The position numbers were made by a program, and so were the translations under genes. Below are positions 41,802 to 51,100 of a stretch of DNA of 64,000 nt, piece after piece (the stretch's first letter is position 1; the number at the start of each line of letters is the position of its first letter). The notes under the pieces are model-generated. The model was not told the origin of the DNA and searched no databases. It saw only the letters and a program-made list of their open reading frames with translations. The stretch is from Victivallales bacterium (GTDB lineage Bacteria > Verrucomicrobiota > Lentisphaeria > Oligosphaerales > Oligosphaeraceae): assembly GCA_017535315.1 (NCBI GenBank), contig JAFXUD010000042.1, forward strand, positions 36,977 through 100,976, written 5' to 3'.

Positions 41802-43379
41802 ATGAAGAAGACAATTGGAATAATCATTTTGATTCTGGTGGTTGGCACACCACTGTTTATCTGGAACTGTTGTCGAATTGAACCAGCCAATGGTGAGATT
41901 GCCGTTCTGATTCGCAAGACTGGCAAAAAACTGCCTCCAGAGGATGTCATCGCACTGGAACCAGGACAACAGGGAATTCAGCTGGATGTCCTGGGCGAAG
42001 GTCGCTATTTCCGCAATCCATACACTTGGGATTGGGAGATACACCGTGTGACTGAAGTCCCCGCAGGAAAATTTGCAGTGCTAGTTCGTAAATACGGCAA
42101 GAACCAGGCTGCGGGTGGCATAATCGCCAATGACAAGGAGAGCAAGGGAATCATCCCCGAAGTACTTGGAACGGGGCGTCACAGAATCAACCCCTATGCA
42201 TACGAAGTGCGCTTGTTTGACGATATCAAGATTCTGCCTGGCAATATTGGCGTTGTAACCAACCTCACGGGGAATGACATCTTTAATGGGGTGAAGAATG
42301 ACTTCAACAACCAGGAGGGGTTCTTGGTGTCAGAGGGCAAGAAAGGAGTTGTCAGCGGCATCCTCAAGGAAGGTACGCACCGCTTGAATCCATTCATCTA
42401 TAATGTCATTTCCGTGAACATCCAGAGCCAGAGGCATGAATTCGCGGGCGATGATGCCATCACCTTCCTGACCATCGACGGTTTCCAGGTTTCGCTGGAG
42501 GGTACTGTCGAGTTCAACATCATTCCAGATATGGCGCCGCGTCTGGTGCAGGTGGTGGGCGATATGGAGGACATCCTGAACAAAATCATCCTTCCCTCCG
42601 TGCATGGTTTCTCGCGCATTGAGGGTAGCAAGAAGGGGGCGACTGAGTTTATCGTCGGCGAGAGTCGCCAGCTTTTCCAGCGGGAACTGGAGAAGTTCCT
42701 GAAGGAAAACTGCCGCAAGTGGGGTATTGAAATCAATTCAGTTCTGATTCGGGACATCATCGTTCCGCAGGAGATTGCGGAGATTATCCGCAAACGCGAA
42801 CTGGCGCAGCAGGAGGCGAAGAAGTACTCCGAGGAAATCCAGCGGGCGCGCTCAGAGGCGGAACTGGCCAGGCAGAAGATGCTGGCCGAACAGAACTTGA
42901 AGAAGATTGCTGCTGAAACGGAGAAAATGACCACCGTCATCCAGGCAAAACAGAGAGGGGCGGAGGCCGAAATCGCGGCCCAAACCCAGCTCCAGGTGGC
43001 TGAACTTGACTACAAGACGGCGGAGGCCGAGGCAAAGGCCGCCATCAATGCGGCACAGGCGCAGCGTTCCATCATCACCGAGCAGAACCGCAAAAACGCG
43101 GAGGTGCTGAACCAGCAGATCGCCGCGTATGGTTCTGGCGAGACATACATCAACGCCATGCTCTATCAGAAGATCATGCCGAACATCCAGTCCATTATGT
43201 ACAACGGTGCAGGAAATGGCGGTTTTGGACTCCCATTCGATGCATTGCATAGCGAGGTGGAACCGCGAAAAACGCAGTCTCCTCCCGCAAAAGCCGTGCC
43301 TAAACAGCAGGCATCGCCTACGGTGCAAAACCAAGTGTCCAAGGAGAGCAATGCCCAGAACAATGGAGGTGACAAATGA
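41802..43379 (+). CDS. SPFH/Band 7 membrane protein (flotillin-like), first of pair
   Basis: The 525-residue protein has one N-terminal membrane anchor (MKKTIGIIILILVVGTPLFIW). Three copies of a ~60-residue unit follow. In the first two copies it reads roughly xIAVLxRKxGK, then KGI, then VLGxGRxxxNPYxY; the third is more divergent. Next come an SPFH core (VSLEGTVEFNIIPDMAPRLVQVVGD) and a long coiled coil rich in A, E, K and Q (about residues 325-440). SPFH proteins form large membrane-microdomain cages and often guard proteases or transport. AGGAGG is 6 bases before the ATG at 41802. Its stop overlaps the next start as ATGA, so the two SPFH proteins are made together, probably as hetero-oligomers. 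Confidence 0.85.
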   Translation: MKKTIGIIILILVVGTPLFIWNCCRIEPANGEIAVLIRKTGKKLPPEDVIALEPGQQGIQLDVLGEGRYFRNPYTWDWEIHRVTEVPAGKFAVLVRKYGKNQAAGGIIANDKESKGIIPEVLGTGRHRINPYAYEVRLFDDIKILPGNIGVVTNLTGNDIFNGVKNDFNNQEGFLVSEGKKGVVSGILKEGTHRLNPFIYNVISVNIQSQRHEFAGDDAITFLTIDGFQVSLEGTVEFNIIPDMAPRLVQVVGDMEDILNKIILPSVHGFSRIEGSKKGATEFIVGESRQLFQRELEKFLKENCRKWGIEINSVLIRDIIVPQEIAEIIRKRELAQQEAKKYSEEIQRARSEAELARQKMLAEQNLKKIAAETEKMTTVIQAKQRGAEAEIAAQTQLQVAELDYKTAEAEAKAAINAAQAQRSIITEQNRKNAEVLNQQIAAYGSGETYINAMLYQKIMPNIQSIMYNGAGNGGFGLPFDALHSEVEPRKTQSPPAKAVPKQQASPTVQNQVSKESNAQNNGGDK

Positions 43380-45241
43380 AAAACATCACTCCTTCATCAT
43401 TGGCGAAGAATGTCTCCGCCGCAGGTGCGGCGATTGTCTTCATTGTCGTCTTCCTGTTTTTTGTGTTTATGTTTATCTGGAACACCTTCCGCGTCTATGT
43501 GCCATCGGGGCGCATGGCGATTGTGACGGCAAAGTCAGGCAAGGAGCCCGCTCCTGGAACGATTTTGGTCGAGCGTGGCGAGAAGGGCATCTGGCGGGAG
43601 GTGCTGCCAGAAGGGCGCCACTTCCTGAATCCAGTCCGATACGATGTGCGCATTGTGAAGGCGACGGAGATACCTCTTGGAAAGATCGGTATTGTCATCT
43701 CCAAGGTCGGCAAGGAATTGCCTGCTGGGGAAATCATCGCGCCTGACCACGATAGCAAGGGTGTTTGGCGCGACGTACTGGGACCAGGACTTTACCGCCT
43801 GAATCCAGAGGGCTATACCATTGAGATTGCGGATGCCATCAACATTCCTGCTGGCTATGTGGGCGTGGTGACGAGCCAGACAGGCGCGATGCCCAAGCCT
43901 GGCGAGTTCGCCACTATCGGCGAGAAGGGGGTCTTGCAGGACATCCTTCAGCCAGGACTCTACTATATCAACCGCTATGCCTACCAGGTCAATGTGATTG
44001 AAATCGGCATGAACCAGGTTTCGATGACTTCCAGCAACAAGGGAGGTAGTGTCTTCAATACCAAGTCCAGGCTTTCCATCAACAACTCTGCCATGCAGGA
44101 ACTGGAGGCCAACACGCTGAATTTCCAGCAGGAACTCCGCCGCCAGAACCAGTCGCAGATGACAACGCCTAGCGTTAAGGAATCCTTCAATCGCGTGATG
44201 AAGCAGAATGCAAAGCCTGCATCAAAAATGGTACGCGGTGATGCCAAGGCCAAAATGCCTATGCGGGAAGAGGCCATGGCCGACATGGTGCTGGCAGAAG
44301 GTGGAGCCAAGGGAGTGGGCATCCCCGCCATCAGCCCAGAGGCGCAGATTTTCGGCGTCAGCAAGGCAGTGGAATTCCCCTCAAGGGATGGCTTCAAGGT
44401 CTCCCTGGAGATGACAGTTGAATTCGAGCTTTTGCCCGAACATATCTCCAAAATCTACCTGTTGTATGGCGATTTGCCGCAGGTTGTGGAAAAGATCATC
44501 CTCCCGCAGGTGCTGTCGGTTTCCCGCCTGAAAGGCTCCAGCTATGGTGCTCAGGACTTCATCCTGGGCGAGGGGCGTGAAAAGTTCCAGAACGATTTGC
44601 GCGAAGAACTGGTGAAGACGCTTGCCACCAAGAACATCATCGTCCACAATGCCATCATCCGCACGGTGGAGATACCGATGGACATTCTGCAGCCCATCCG
44701 TGCTGTCAGCCTTGCGCAGGAGCAGAACCTAACCAACATCTCCATGCAGGAGACCGCCAAGAAACTGGGTGAGCTGAACACAGAGACAGAACTTATTGAG
44801 CAACGTAGGCGCGAGGTCAACCAGGAGACCGAGAAGCTGGTCGCCACCACGGCCGCCGAGTGCAAGCGCGAAGTGGAGACCATTGCCGCTGAGGTAAAAT
44901 TGAAAGTCGCAGAAATCGGAGTGAAGCGTTCCGAACTCCTCGCAAAAATAACCAGTCTGAAAGGCGAGACGGAGGCGAATGTCAAGTTCCTGACTGCAAA
45001 TGAAAGCGCCATTGGTGAAGGCATGCTGGCTAACGCCCTTGGCGGCGGTCAGTATCTTGCCTACATGAAGGCTGTGGAGGCTTTGAATCCCAAAATCACC
45101 ACAAGGGTGATTTACGCGGGTGATGGCACTTTGTGGACGGATTTGGAGAAGGCAGCTCTACCACTGCCGATCAAGCCCGCCCCCACCCCCACCCCAATTC
45201 GCGTTCAACAGCCACAACAATCGCAGCAGGTGAGGAAATAA
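43376..45241 (+). CDS. SPFH/Band 7 membrane protein (flotillin-like), second of pair
   Basis: This 621-residue paralogue of the preceding protein has an N-terminal helix (IVFIVVFLFFVFMFIWNTF) and the same three-fold unit: MAIVTAKSGKEPAPGTILVERGEKGI, IGIVISKVGKELPAGEIIAPD and VGVVTSQTGAMPKPGEFATIGEKGV. An insertion of about 90 residues with low complexity (about 215-305) comes before the SPFH core VSLEMTVEFELLPEHISKIYLLYGDLP. A coiled coil and a tail rich in P and Q (PAPTPTPIRVQQPQQ) end the protein. It starts inside the stop codon of the first gene. An M28 peptidase gene follows 37 bases later. Confidence 0.85.
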   Translation: MKNITPSSLAKNVSAAGAAIVFIVVFLFFVFMFIWNTFRVYVPSGRMAIVTAKSGKEPAPGTILVERGEKGIWREVLPEGRHFLNPVRYDVRIVKATEIPLGKIGIVISKVGKELPAGEIIAPDHDSKGVWRDVLGPGLYRLNPEGYTIEIADAINIPAGYVGVVTSQTGAMPKPGEFATIGEKGVLQDILQPGLYYINRYAYQVNVIEIGMNQVSMTSSNKGGSVFNTKSRLSINNSAMQELEANTLNFQQELRRQNQSQMTTPSVKESFNRVMKQNAKPASKMVRGDAKAKMPMREEAMADMVLAEGGAKGVGIPAISPEAQIFGVSKAVEFPSRDGFKVSLEMTVEFELLPEHISKIYLLYGDLPQVVEKIILPQVLSVSRLKGSSYGAQDFILGEGREKFQNDLREELVKTLATKNIIVHNAIIRTVEIPMDILQPIRAVSLAQEQNLTNISMQETAKKLGELNTETELIEQRRREVNQETEKLVATTAAECKREVETIAAEVKLKVAEIGVKRSELLAKITSLKGETEANVKFLTANESAIGEGMLANALGGGQYLAYMKAVEALNPKITTRVIYAGDGTLWTDLEKAALPLPIKPAPTPTPIRVQQPQQSQQVRK

Positions 45242-45278
45242 TTGGAATAACAATCCCATAACTCAAGGAATCAAAACC

Positions 45279-46568
45279 ATGCAAGCATCAGCATCCAATC
45301 TAAAGAGGACAGTCAGTGTTTTGACAGAGGAAATCGGCCTGCGCCTGGCAGGAACGGAAGGGGAAGCGAAAGCCGCACGCTACTTGGCCACGCAGATGGC
45401 GGCCTACACTCCCCACGTTTCGATAGAGGAGTACCCCGTTTTCGCACGCTGCGTCTCATACGAGCATCTGGAGGTTTTGCTTGGCGGAAAATGGATTGAG
45501 TTTCCTTGTTCCCTTTTCAGCTCCGCTGCTTCGACCCATGGCAAGGATGTGGAGGGTGAACTGGTTTTCTTTGACACCGCGACAGGTTACAAGCAACCTG
45601 ATATCTCCTATCTGCGCGGCAAGGCGGTCGTCCATCTTGGGTGCCATATTGAGAGCGAGGAGAACTACCGCCGCCTGATGGAGGCGGCTCCCGCCTTCAT
45701 CCTGTTCGTTGATACGCGCTATCCCGCTGAATATGCGCTGGCGGATGGCCTCTTTCCCGCCTACGTCGCCAAATATGGGTCAGTTCCCAGCCTGAACGTG
45801 GCCTACAAGGATGCCTGGCGCTGGAACACCGAAGGCGCAACCAAGGCGAAAATCAATGTGGTGGGTGAACGGCTTAAGAGCACGACGACCGTGGTCATCG
45901 CCGAACTGCCTGGCACCGACCCGAATGCGGGCGTGCTCTATGCAGGGGGACACCACGACACGCAGGCAGCAACCGTCGGAGCCGATGACAATGCCATCGG
46001 CTCTGCAGCCGTCCTGGAACTGACACGCCTCCTCTCGCAGACACCCCACAAGCGCACCTTGCGTCTCATCAGTTTTGGAGCCGAGGAACAGCTCTCCGTT
46101 GGCAGTGCATCATACGTGCGTTGCCATCGTGCCGAAATAGAGAAGAACGGCGTCTTTATGTGCAACTTCGATTCTTTCGGCTCTGCCATGGGCTGGGGCA
46201 ACTTCACCGTCAACGCCAATCCAAAACTGCGTGAGAAAATCCAGCAGACCTTCAATGCGGACGGTGTCTATTACACAGAAAACCAAGGGCTCGTCCCCTA
46301 TACGGACCAATTCCCATTCGCGGCCTGTGGCGTGCCTGGCATCTGGGTTTCCCGCCTCAACTGCGCGGCTGGCCTCTTCTACCATCATCGCGTTGATAAC
46401 ACACTGGACAAGATTGGCTTTGACCTGTGTGCCCAGTACGTAGGTTCCGCAGCCAAGCTGCTCACCTTCCTTGCGGATACGGAGGACATCTCTGCCTTTA
46501 CTGGCATCCCCGCCGAGATGAAACCAGCCATTGCCAAGCTCTTTGGTGCCGTTTTCGGCGGGTGGTAA
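45279..46568 (+). CDS. M28-family metallopeptidase
   Basis: The 429-residue zinc aminopeptidase-like protein has the metal ligands in AGGHHDT, GADDNAIGSAA and SFGAEEQLSVGS (H, D and EE motifs), and the late H in FYHHRVDNTLDKIG. A protease-associated-like domain covers about residues 60-150. No signal peptide is visible, so it is probably cytoplasmic. AAGGAA precedes the ATG. It follows the SPFH pair closely and may be part of the same transcript. SPFH proteins often work with proteases, though usually NfeD/STOPP-type membrane ones. Confidence 0.87.
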   Translation: MQASASNLKRTVSVLTEEIGLRLAGTEGEAKAARYLATQMAAYTPHVSIEEYPVFARCVSYEHLEVLLGGKWIEFPCSLFSSAASTHGKDVEGELVFFDTATGYKQPDISYLRGKAVVHLGCHIESEENYRRLMEAAPAFILFVDTRYPAEYALADGLFPAYVAKYGSVPSLNVAYKDAWRWNTEGATKAKINVVGERLKSTTTVVIAELPGTDPNAGVLYAGGHHDTQAATVGADDNAIGSAAVLELTRLLSQTPHKRTLRLISFGAEEQLSVGSASYVRCHRAEIEKNGVFMCNFDSFGSAMGWGNFTVNANPKLREKIQQTFNADGVYYTENQGLVPYTDQFPFAACGVPGIWVSRLNCAAGLFYHHRVDNTLDKIGFDLCAQYVGSAAKLLTFLADTEDISAFTGIPAEMKPAIAKLFGAVFGGW

Positions 46569-46675
46569 TTCCGCCGCGCTGGAGCACGGCGCATAGGACA
46601 GGCAAACGCGACGCACAGGACAGGGCACAGGACAGGAAGGAAGTTGCATAGCCGTCACTCGCCTTTGCCGTGTAT

Positions 46676-46695
46676 CGCCGCGCATTCGCGCGGCG
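46676..46695. terminator. Hairpin between convergent M28 and thiD genes
   Basis: CGCCGCGC, loop ATTC, GCGCGGCG form a perfect 8-bp stem midway between the two convergent stops. The surrounding 46569-46763 also holds three close copies of CACAGGACAG/CATAGGACAG and nothing that looks coding. Confidence 0.5.
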
Positions 46696-46763
46696 CACAG
46701 GGCAGCAAGGGAGTTGCAAGTACGGGAAGGGCCTCTGCACCGCTCAAAGCGCGACAGAATACC

Positions 46764-47546
46764 TCACAGATTCCAAAGGTGATTGAGCGGGCCATTGCCA
46801 TGGCCGAGGTGCGGGTCGTTCTTCAAGGCACTGGTGATGTAGCGCTTTGCGTTTTCGACTGCCTTGGGTAGCGGGAACCCCAGTGCCAGGTTGCTGGCAA
46901 TAGCCGAGGAGAGGGTACAGCCCGTGCCGTGGGTATTCTTCGTATCGACGTGCTCTGCGCTGAACCAGTACTCTTTTCCATCGCAGAGGAGCAGGTCGTC
47001 TGCGCAGTCATTCAAGTGTCCTCCTTTGACCAGGACAGCAGCCTTGGTAAATGTCGCAATCCTATGCGCGGCCTGTAGCATCTCCGCTTTGGAGGTAATC
47101 GCAGCCATGCCTGAAAGTGCCGCTGCCTCGGGCAGGTTCGGTGTAATGATGTCCCCAAGAGGCAGCAGGATGTCAATCAGCGCCTTTTCGGCGGAGGCCT
47201 CAAGCAGACGGTGGTTTGAGGTGGAAATCATCACGGGGTCCAGCACGATGTTGGCAGGCTTGTAGGCCTTCAGGCCATCGGCGACCGCCTGTATGATTTC
47301 CGCGTTGGAAAGCATCCCGATTTTCACTGCATCGGGGAAGATGTCGTTGAATACGCTATCCATCTGTGCACGCACAAACTCTGGTGGCACGGAGTGAATA
47401 CCCTGCACCCCCGTCGTGTTCTGTGCTGTCAATGCCGTAATAACCGACATGCCATAGACCTTGTGTGCGCACATTGTCTTCAAATCGGCCTGGATTCCTG
47501 CGCCGCCTGATGAATCTGACCCTGCAATTGTCAATACTGTTTTCAT
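46764..47546 (-). CDS. thiD: Hydroxymethylpyrimidine/phosphomethylpyrimidine kinase
   Basis: The 260-residue ribokinase-fold protein has TIAGSDSSGGAGIQADLKT at the N-terminus, DPVMISTSN mid-way and KNTHGTGCTLSSAIASNLA with the catalytic Asp-position loop at the C-terminus. It phosphorylates HMP and HMP-P in thiamine synthesis or salvage. The start codon overlaps the upstream HAD stop as ATGA (47543-47546), so it is coupled to a HAD phosphatase, which could act on a thiamine-related phosphate. Confidence 0.95.
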   Translation of the reverse strand: MKTVLTIAGSDSSGGAGIQADLKTMCAHKVYGMSVITALTAQNTTGVQGIHSVPPEFVRAQMDSVFNDIFPDAVKIGMLSNAEIIQAVADGLKAYKPANIVLDPVMISTSNHRLLEASAEKALIDILLPLGDIITPNLPEAAALSGMAAITSKAEMLQAAHRIATFTKAAVLVKGGHLNDCADDLLLCDGKEYWFSAEHVDTKNTHGTGCTLSSAIASNLALGFPLPKAVENAKRYITSALKNDPHLGHGNGPLNHLWNL

Positions 47547-48142
47547 GTGAATTGAGGTTTGATGACTGTCATTCCTGTTTGTTTTGCGCCTTGGATGGCG
47601 TATTTCGAATCTTCATAAACGACCGTGCGGTCAAGTCTCGTCCCCAGACGCTCCAGCACATACAGGAACGCCTTTGGGTTGGACTTGTCCAAGTTCAAGT
47701 CAGAGGCAGAGACGATGCAACTGAAAAGATGCAGCGCCCCATTCTTTTCCAGGGAGGCACGCGCCGCCTCGCCTTCGGCGGAGGTGAACAGCGCCAGCTT
47801 CACGCCTGCATCGTGTTGCCTCTGGAGAAAAGCAAGCGCGCCTGGGAAAAAGCGTGCATCGTCCGTATAGACGCGGCGGATTCTCGCCTTTAGTTCGTAG
47901 AAGACGGTGTCGCTGTCCTCTGGCAAAGAGAAGCGCTTCTTGAGGTAGCTTGCGCCTGCCCGAAGCTCCATCGTATCCAACGTTACCTGGAGGTCGTCTG
48001 GTGCGCATATTCCCCTGGCTTCAAGGTAGTCCGCGCCGAGGCGATTCCAGTAGGCTAGACTGTCCAGCAGGGTGCCGTCCAGATCCCAGATAGCGCCCTG
48101 TTGTGCAGTATTCTGCTGGACAGTAAAGTGTTCGTCGCTCAT
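47543..48142 (-). CDS. HAD-superfamily hydrolase coupled to thiD
   Basis: The 199-residue HAD IA protein has WDLDGTLLDSLAYWNRLG (motif I), FTSAEGEAARASLEKNG (motif II region), KSNPKAFLYVLERLG and VYEDSKYAIQGAKQTG (motif IV). It is probably a small-molecule phosphatase. The ATG at 48140-48142 overlaps the stop of the large upstream glycosidase-like gene (ATGA), and its own stop overlaps thiD the same way. The three genes are therefore translationally linked. A longer in-frame N-terminus exists but lies inside the upstream gene. Confidence 0.86.
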   Translation of the reverse strand: MSDEHFTVQQNTAQQGAIWDLDGTLLDSLAYWNRLGADYLEARGICAPDDLQVTLDTMELRAGASYLKKRFSLPEDSDTVFYELKARIRRVYTDDARFFPGALAFLQRQHDAGVKLALFTSAEGEAARASLEKNGALHLFSCIVSASDLNLDKSNPKAFLYVLERLGTRLDRTVVYEDSKYAIQGAKQTGMTVIKPQFT

Positions 48143-51100
48143 TTGCAGAGGAAGACGCGCGTCTCGAACGCCTTCATATCCAGCGTGATTTCGTTGGCGT
48201 TGTCCGCCACGACCTCGCCTGAATAGATATCCTCCACACGGCATTTGCGCGGCAGATGAATGGTCTTCTTGCCAGCGGAACGCGCGTTGATGGAGACGAT
48301 GTTACCGCCCGCGCAGAGGTTTTCCCTCGTGTCGCAGTAGATGTGGATACCCTTCTTTCGTGCATACTCGCGGATGAACTCGGTGTCCAGCGTGGCTGCG
48401 CCATAGAAAAGCACATTCCCTTTTTCAGCGACGGCGACCGCCCCGTTGTCGGAGTATTTGCCGAACGGTTTTGCTGATGCATCCTCCACGGCAAAGCGTG
48501 GATTAACCTCGTATTTGCTGCCAATTGAACCACCTTGGTTCCAGTCGAGTTTCAGCCAGCCAGGCTGCGTGTTGGCGATGGTCATGCCAGCCAGTTTGCT
48601 CATCGTGGCGGTGTTGAAGCCGTTGTTGTCAATGAAGCCCGCACCGTAGGTGATGATGGTCGGAATGTTGTTCTTGCGCAGGACGGCAAACGCCTTCTCC
48701 AGTTCATCAGAGTCCGCAAAGGCATTCAGGAAGATGAACATTTTGTATTTAGAGGCAACCTTCTTGACGTCAGGCAGAAGAATGACATCAACAGGCGCGC
48801 CGATCTGGCCCAGGGCCTCCCGCTGGTAGTAGAGGAGCTCACCAGAGAGCGCCTGTACGGAACGCCCGTTGCCTTCCACAAGTTCTCCCTTGTAATTGTA
48901 GTCGAATACCCCGTTGCACTCCATGCCGTGCTTGGCGCGCGTTGCAGCCAGATATTTGATGGAATCTTCATCGACGACGGCGGCGATTTCCGTCGTGGGG
49001 TCGAGCCCCTTCTCCATCAGGTACTGCCCTGCCTTGATGCTCTTGGTGAACATCTCGCGGATTTTGGGGTCGTCCAGCTCATTGCCGCCTGCAAGCGGCA
49101 ACTGGTTCAAGGGCATCTTGTGCGCGAGGTACATGCCGACATTACGCTTCAGGACATTGAGGGTGTGCTCCAGGGTGACGGTTTGGTTGAAGCCAGCAGG
49201 CTGCGTGAGATGCGTGCGCGTGTCATCCTCAAGAATGGAGAGCTTGCCTGCCTCGCGTATGGCGGCGAAGGGCTTCATTTCGCCGTTGGGCATGCCCAAG
49301 GCACGGATACCATAGCTTTGCGGCGAGAGGAAGAAATCCATGTCGGGTGAATTAAGCAGAAGTGCCAGATTGTTGTGTCCGCCGCCGTTCACGCAGTGGC
49401 CGAGATTTGCGTATTCGAGAAGGTAGCCATAGTAGCATCCGACGAGCTTGTTGCCGTTGCAGGCCTTCTTGGTGACTTCGGCAATGCCGCGCACGCACTC
49501 CGCGACGCTTTCGTTGTAGTAGTCGTCGTAGAGCATGGCAAGGGCGTGCTGTTTCGGGTTACGGAAGATGCCGCCGTCGGAGGCCATGCGTGCATCCGCG
49601 CCAGGCACCTCATCCACCTTGACGCCACGCGTTGCAGCGTACTTGATAAAATCGCGCTTGGCGTTCACGCCAAAGTCGGCGAATTTGGGAGAGTGAGACT
49701 GCCACCCCTGCCACTCGCAGGAGATGCCGCCCATCAGGTTGTACAGCACAATCTTACTGCCGAAGTACTTCTCACAGTGGTTGACGAAGGCAGTCAACGC
49801 ACGTTGTGCGTCGGCCCGCACCTCTGGGTCGGAGAAGGTGACGGTCGAGACGTAGTAGCCGAACTTGCTGCCGTCGTGCGCCTTCGAGATGCGGTCAGGA
49901 TAGAGCTTCTCATACCAGTTGGAGGGATGGCACCAGACATAGATGCCCAGCATCGAGTCGGGATAGAGGTACATCAGTTGGCTCAAGGTACGGTCCAATG
50001 CCTCGAAATCGTATTGGTCGGGTCCCTTCCACCAGTCGGTCTCCGCCGCGCCGCCCGCACGGATGACCACGACGTTGAAGGGGGAGTTCTTCCCTTCCAT
50101 GCCGCTTGGGACGGAGAACTGCTGTTTGTACTGGTGGCTTGTGAGGATGTTGAAGAAGAATGGCTTGCCGTTGAGCATCGGCACAGGCCCCGTCGGCGTC
50201 TGCGCCAGCTTCAGCACGGCTGTCTCGCCTGGAACAACGCGTTCGGGGCTGGCAACCTCAAGGCTGTACTGCCCTTCGGAGCTCCATCCGTAGATGCCGA
50301 AGTGCCATCTGCCCTTCTGGGGGACGCCATAGAGAGGCATCTTGTACGGCGAGAAGCGGATGACAGCACTGCCGTCGGGATTCAACTTGCCACCCAGTTC
50401 CTTGAGATTGCCGCTGATGGAACTGATGAGCGCACCGCCAAGGGTGGTGTATTTGCCAAAGAACTTCTCGTCCTCCGCAAAAGGAGTTGTGCTGCGGAAT
50501 GTGACCTCCACGTCGCACTCCTGGAGGGGTTTCACAGATAGCTCGACCTTGCCGTTCAGAGCCTTGATGGAGGTGTAGTCAGGGATGGTGTTGGTCCATG
50601 GCGACGAAGGCGGGCCAGGACGCGTCTCAACCTTTTCCCAGGTGCACTCGTAATCTGGCTTAATCCACCCGTCTTCAGGCTTCTTCGTAGTGCCAACGCC
50701 CTGCGCGGGGGTGACAACAAGATACTTTCCGTCTGCCAGCACCATCTGCAAATCCATCATCAGGCCGCCGATGCTGCCCGTGTTCTCGTAGGCAACGCAG
50801 AGCGCGTTCTTGCCCGTTTTGAAGTATTTCTGCGGGATTTCAAGGGAATCCTGCGTGCGCCAGAAGTCGCTCCACTTGTGTTCGACTTTGTTTCCATTAA
50901 GGAAAAGCGCGATAACCTCGTCATCGCACATGCTCTGTAGGAGGTTCTTGGCAGGCAGGCTGTCCAGCGCAAAATCTACACGGATATAATTGATGCCCTG
51001 GAAGTGGGAACCTCCTGCGGGGGAGGTCATCGGTGAGGAGAATCTTGGTGCATTTGGATCCTGCATGGTCTTGGCCTGGGCCGCGCTAGTTTCTGGCATC

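Noticed and set aside
49375..50541. 388-residue plus-strand open frame inside the 1330-residue gene
   Set aside because: Antisense frame without supporting signals; the minus-strand gene has a signal peptide and duplicated domains.
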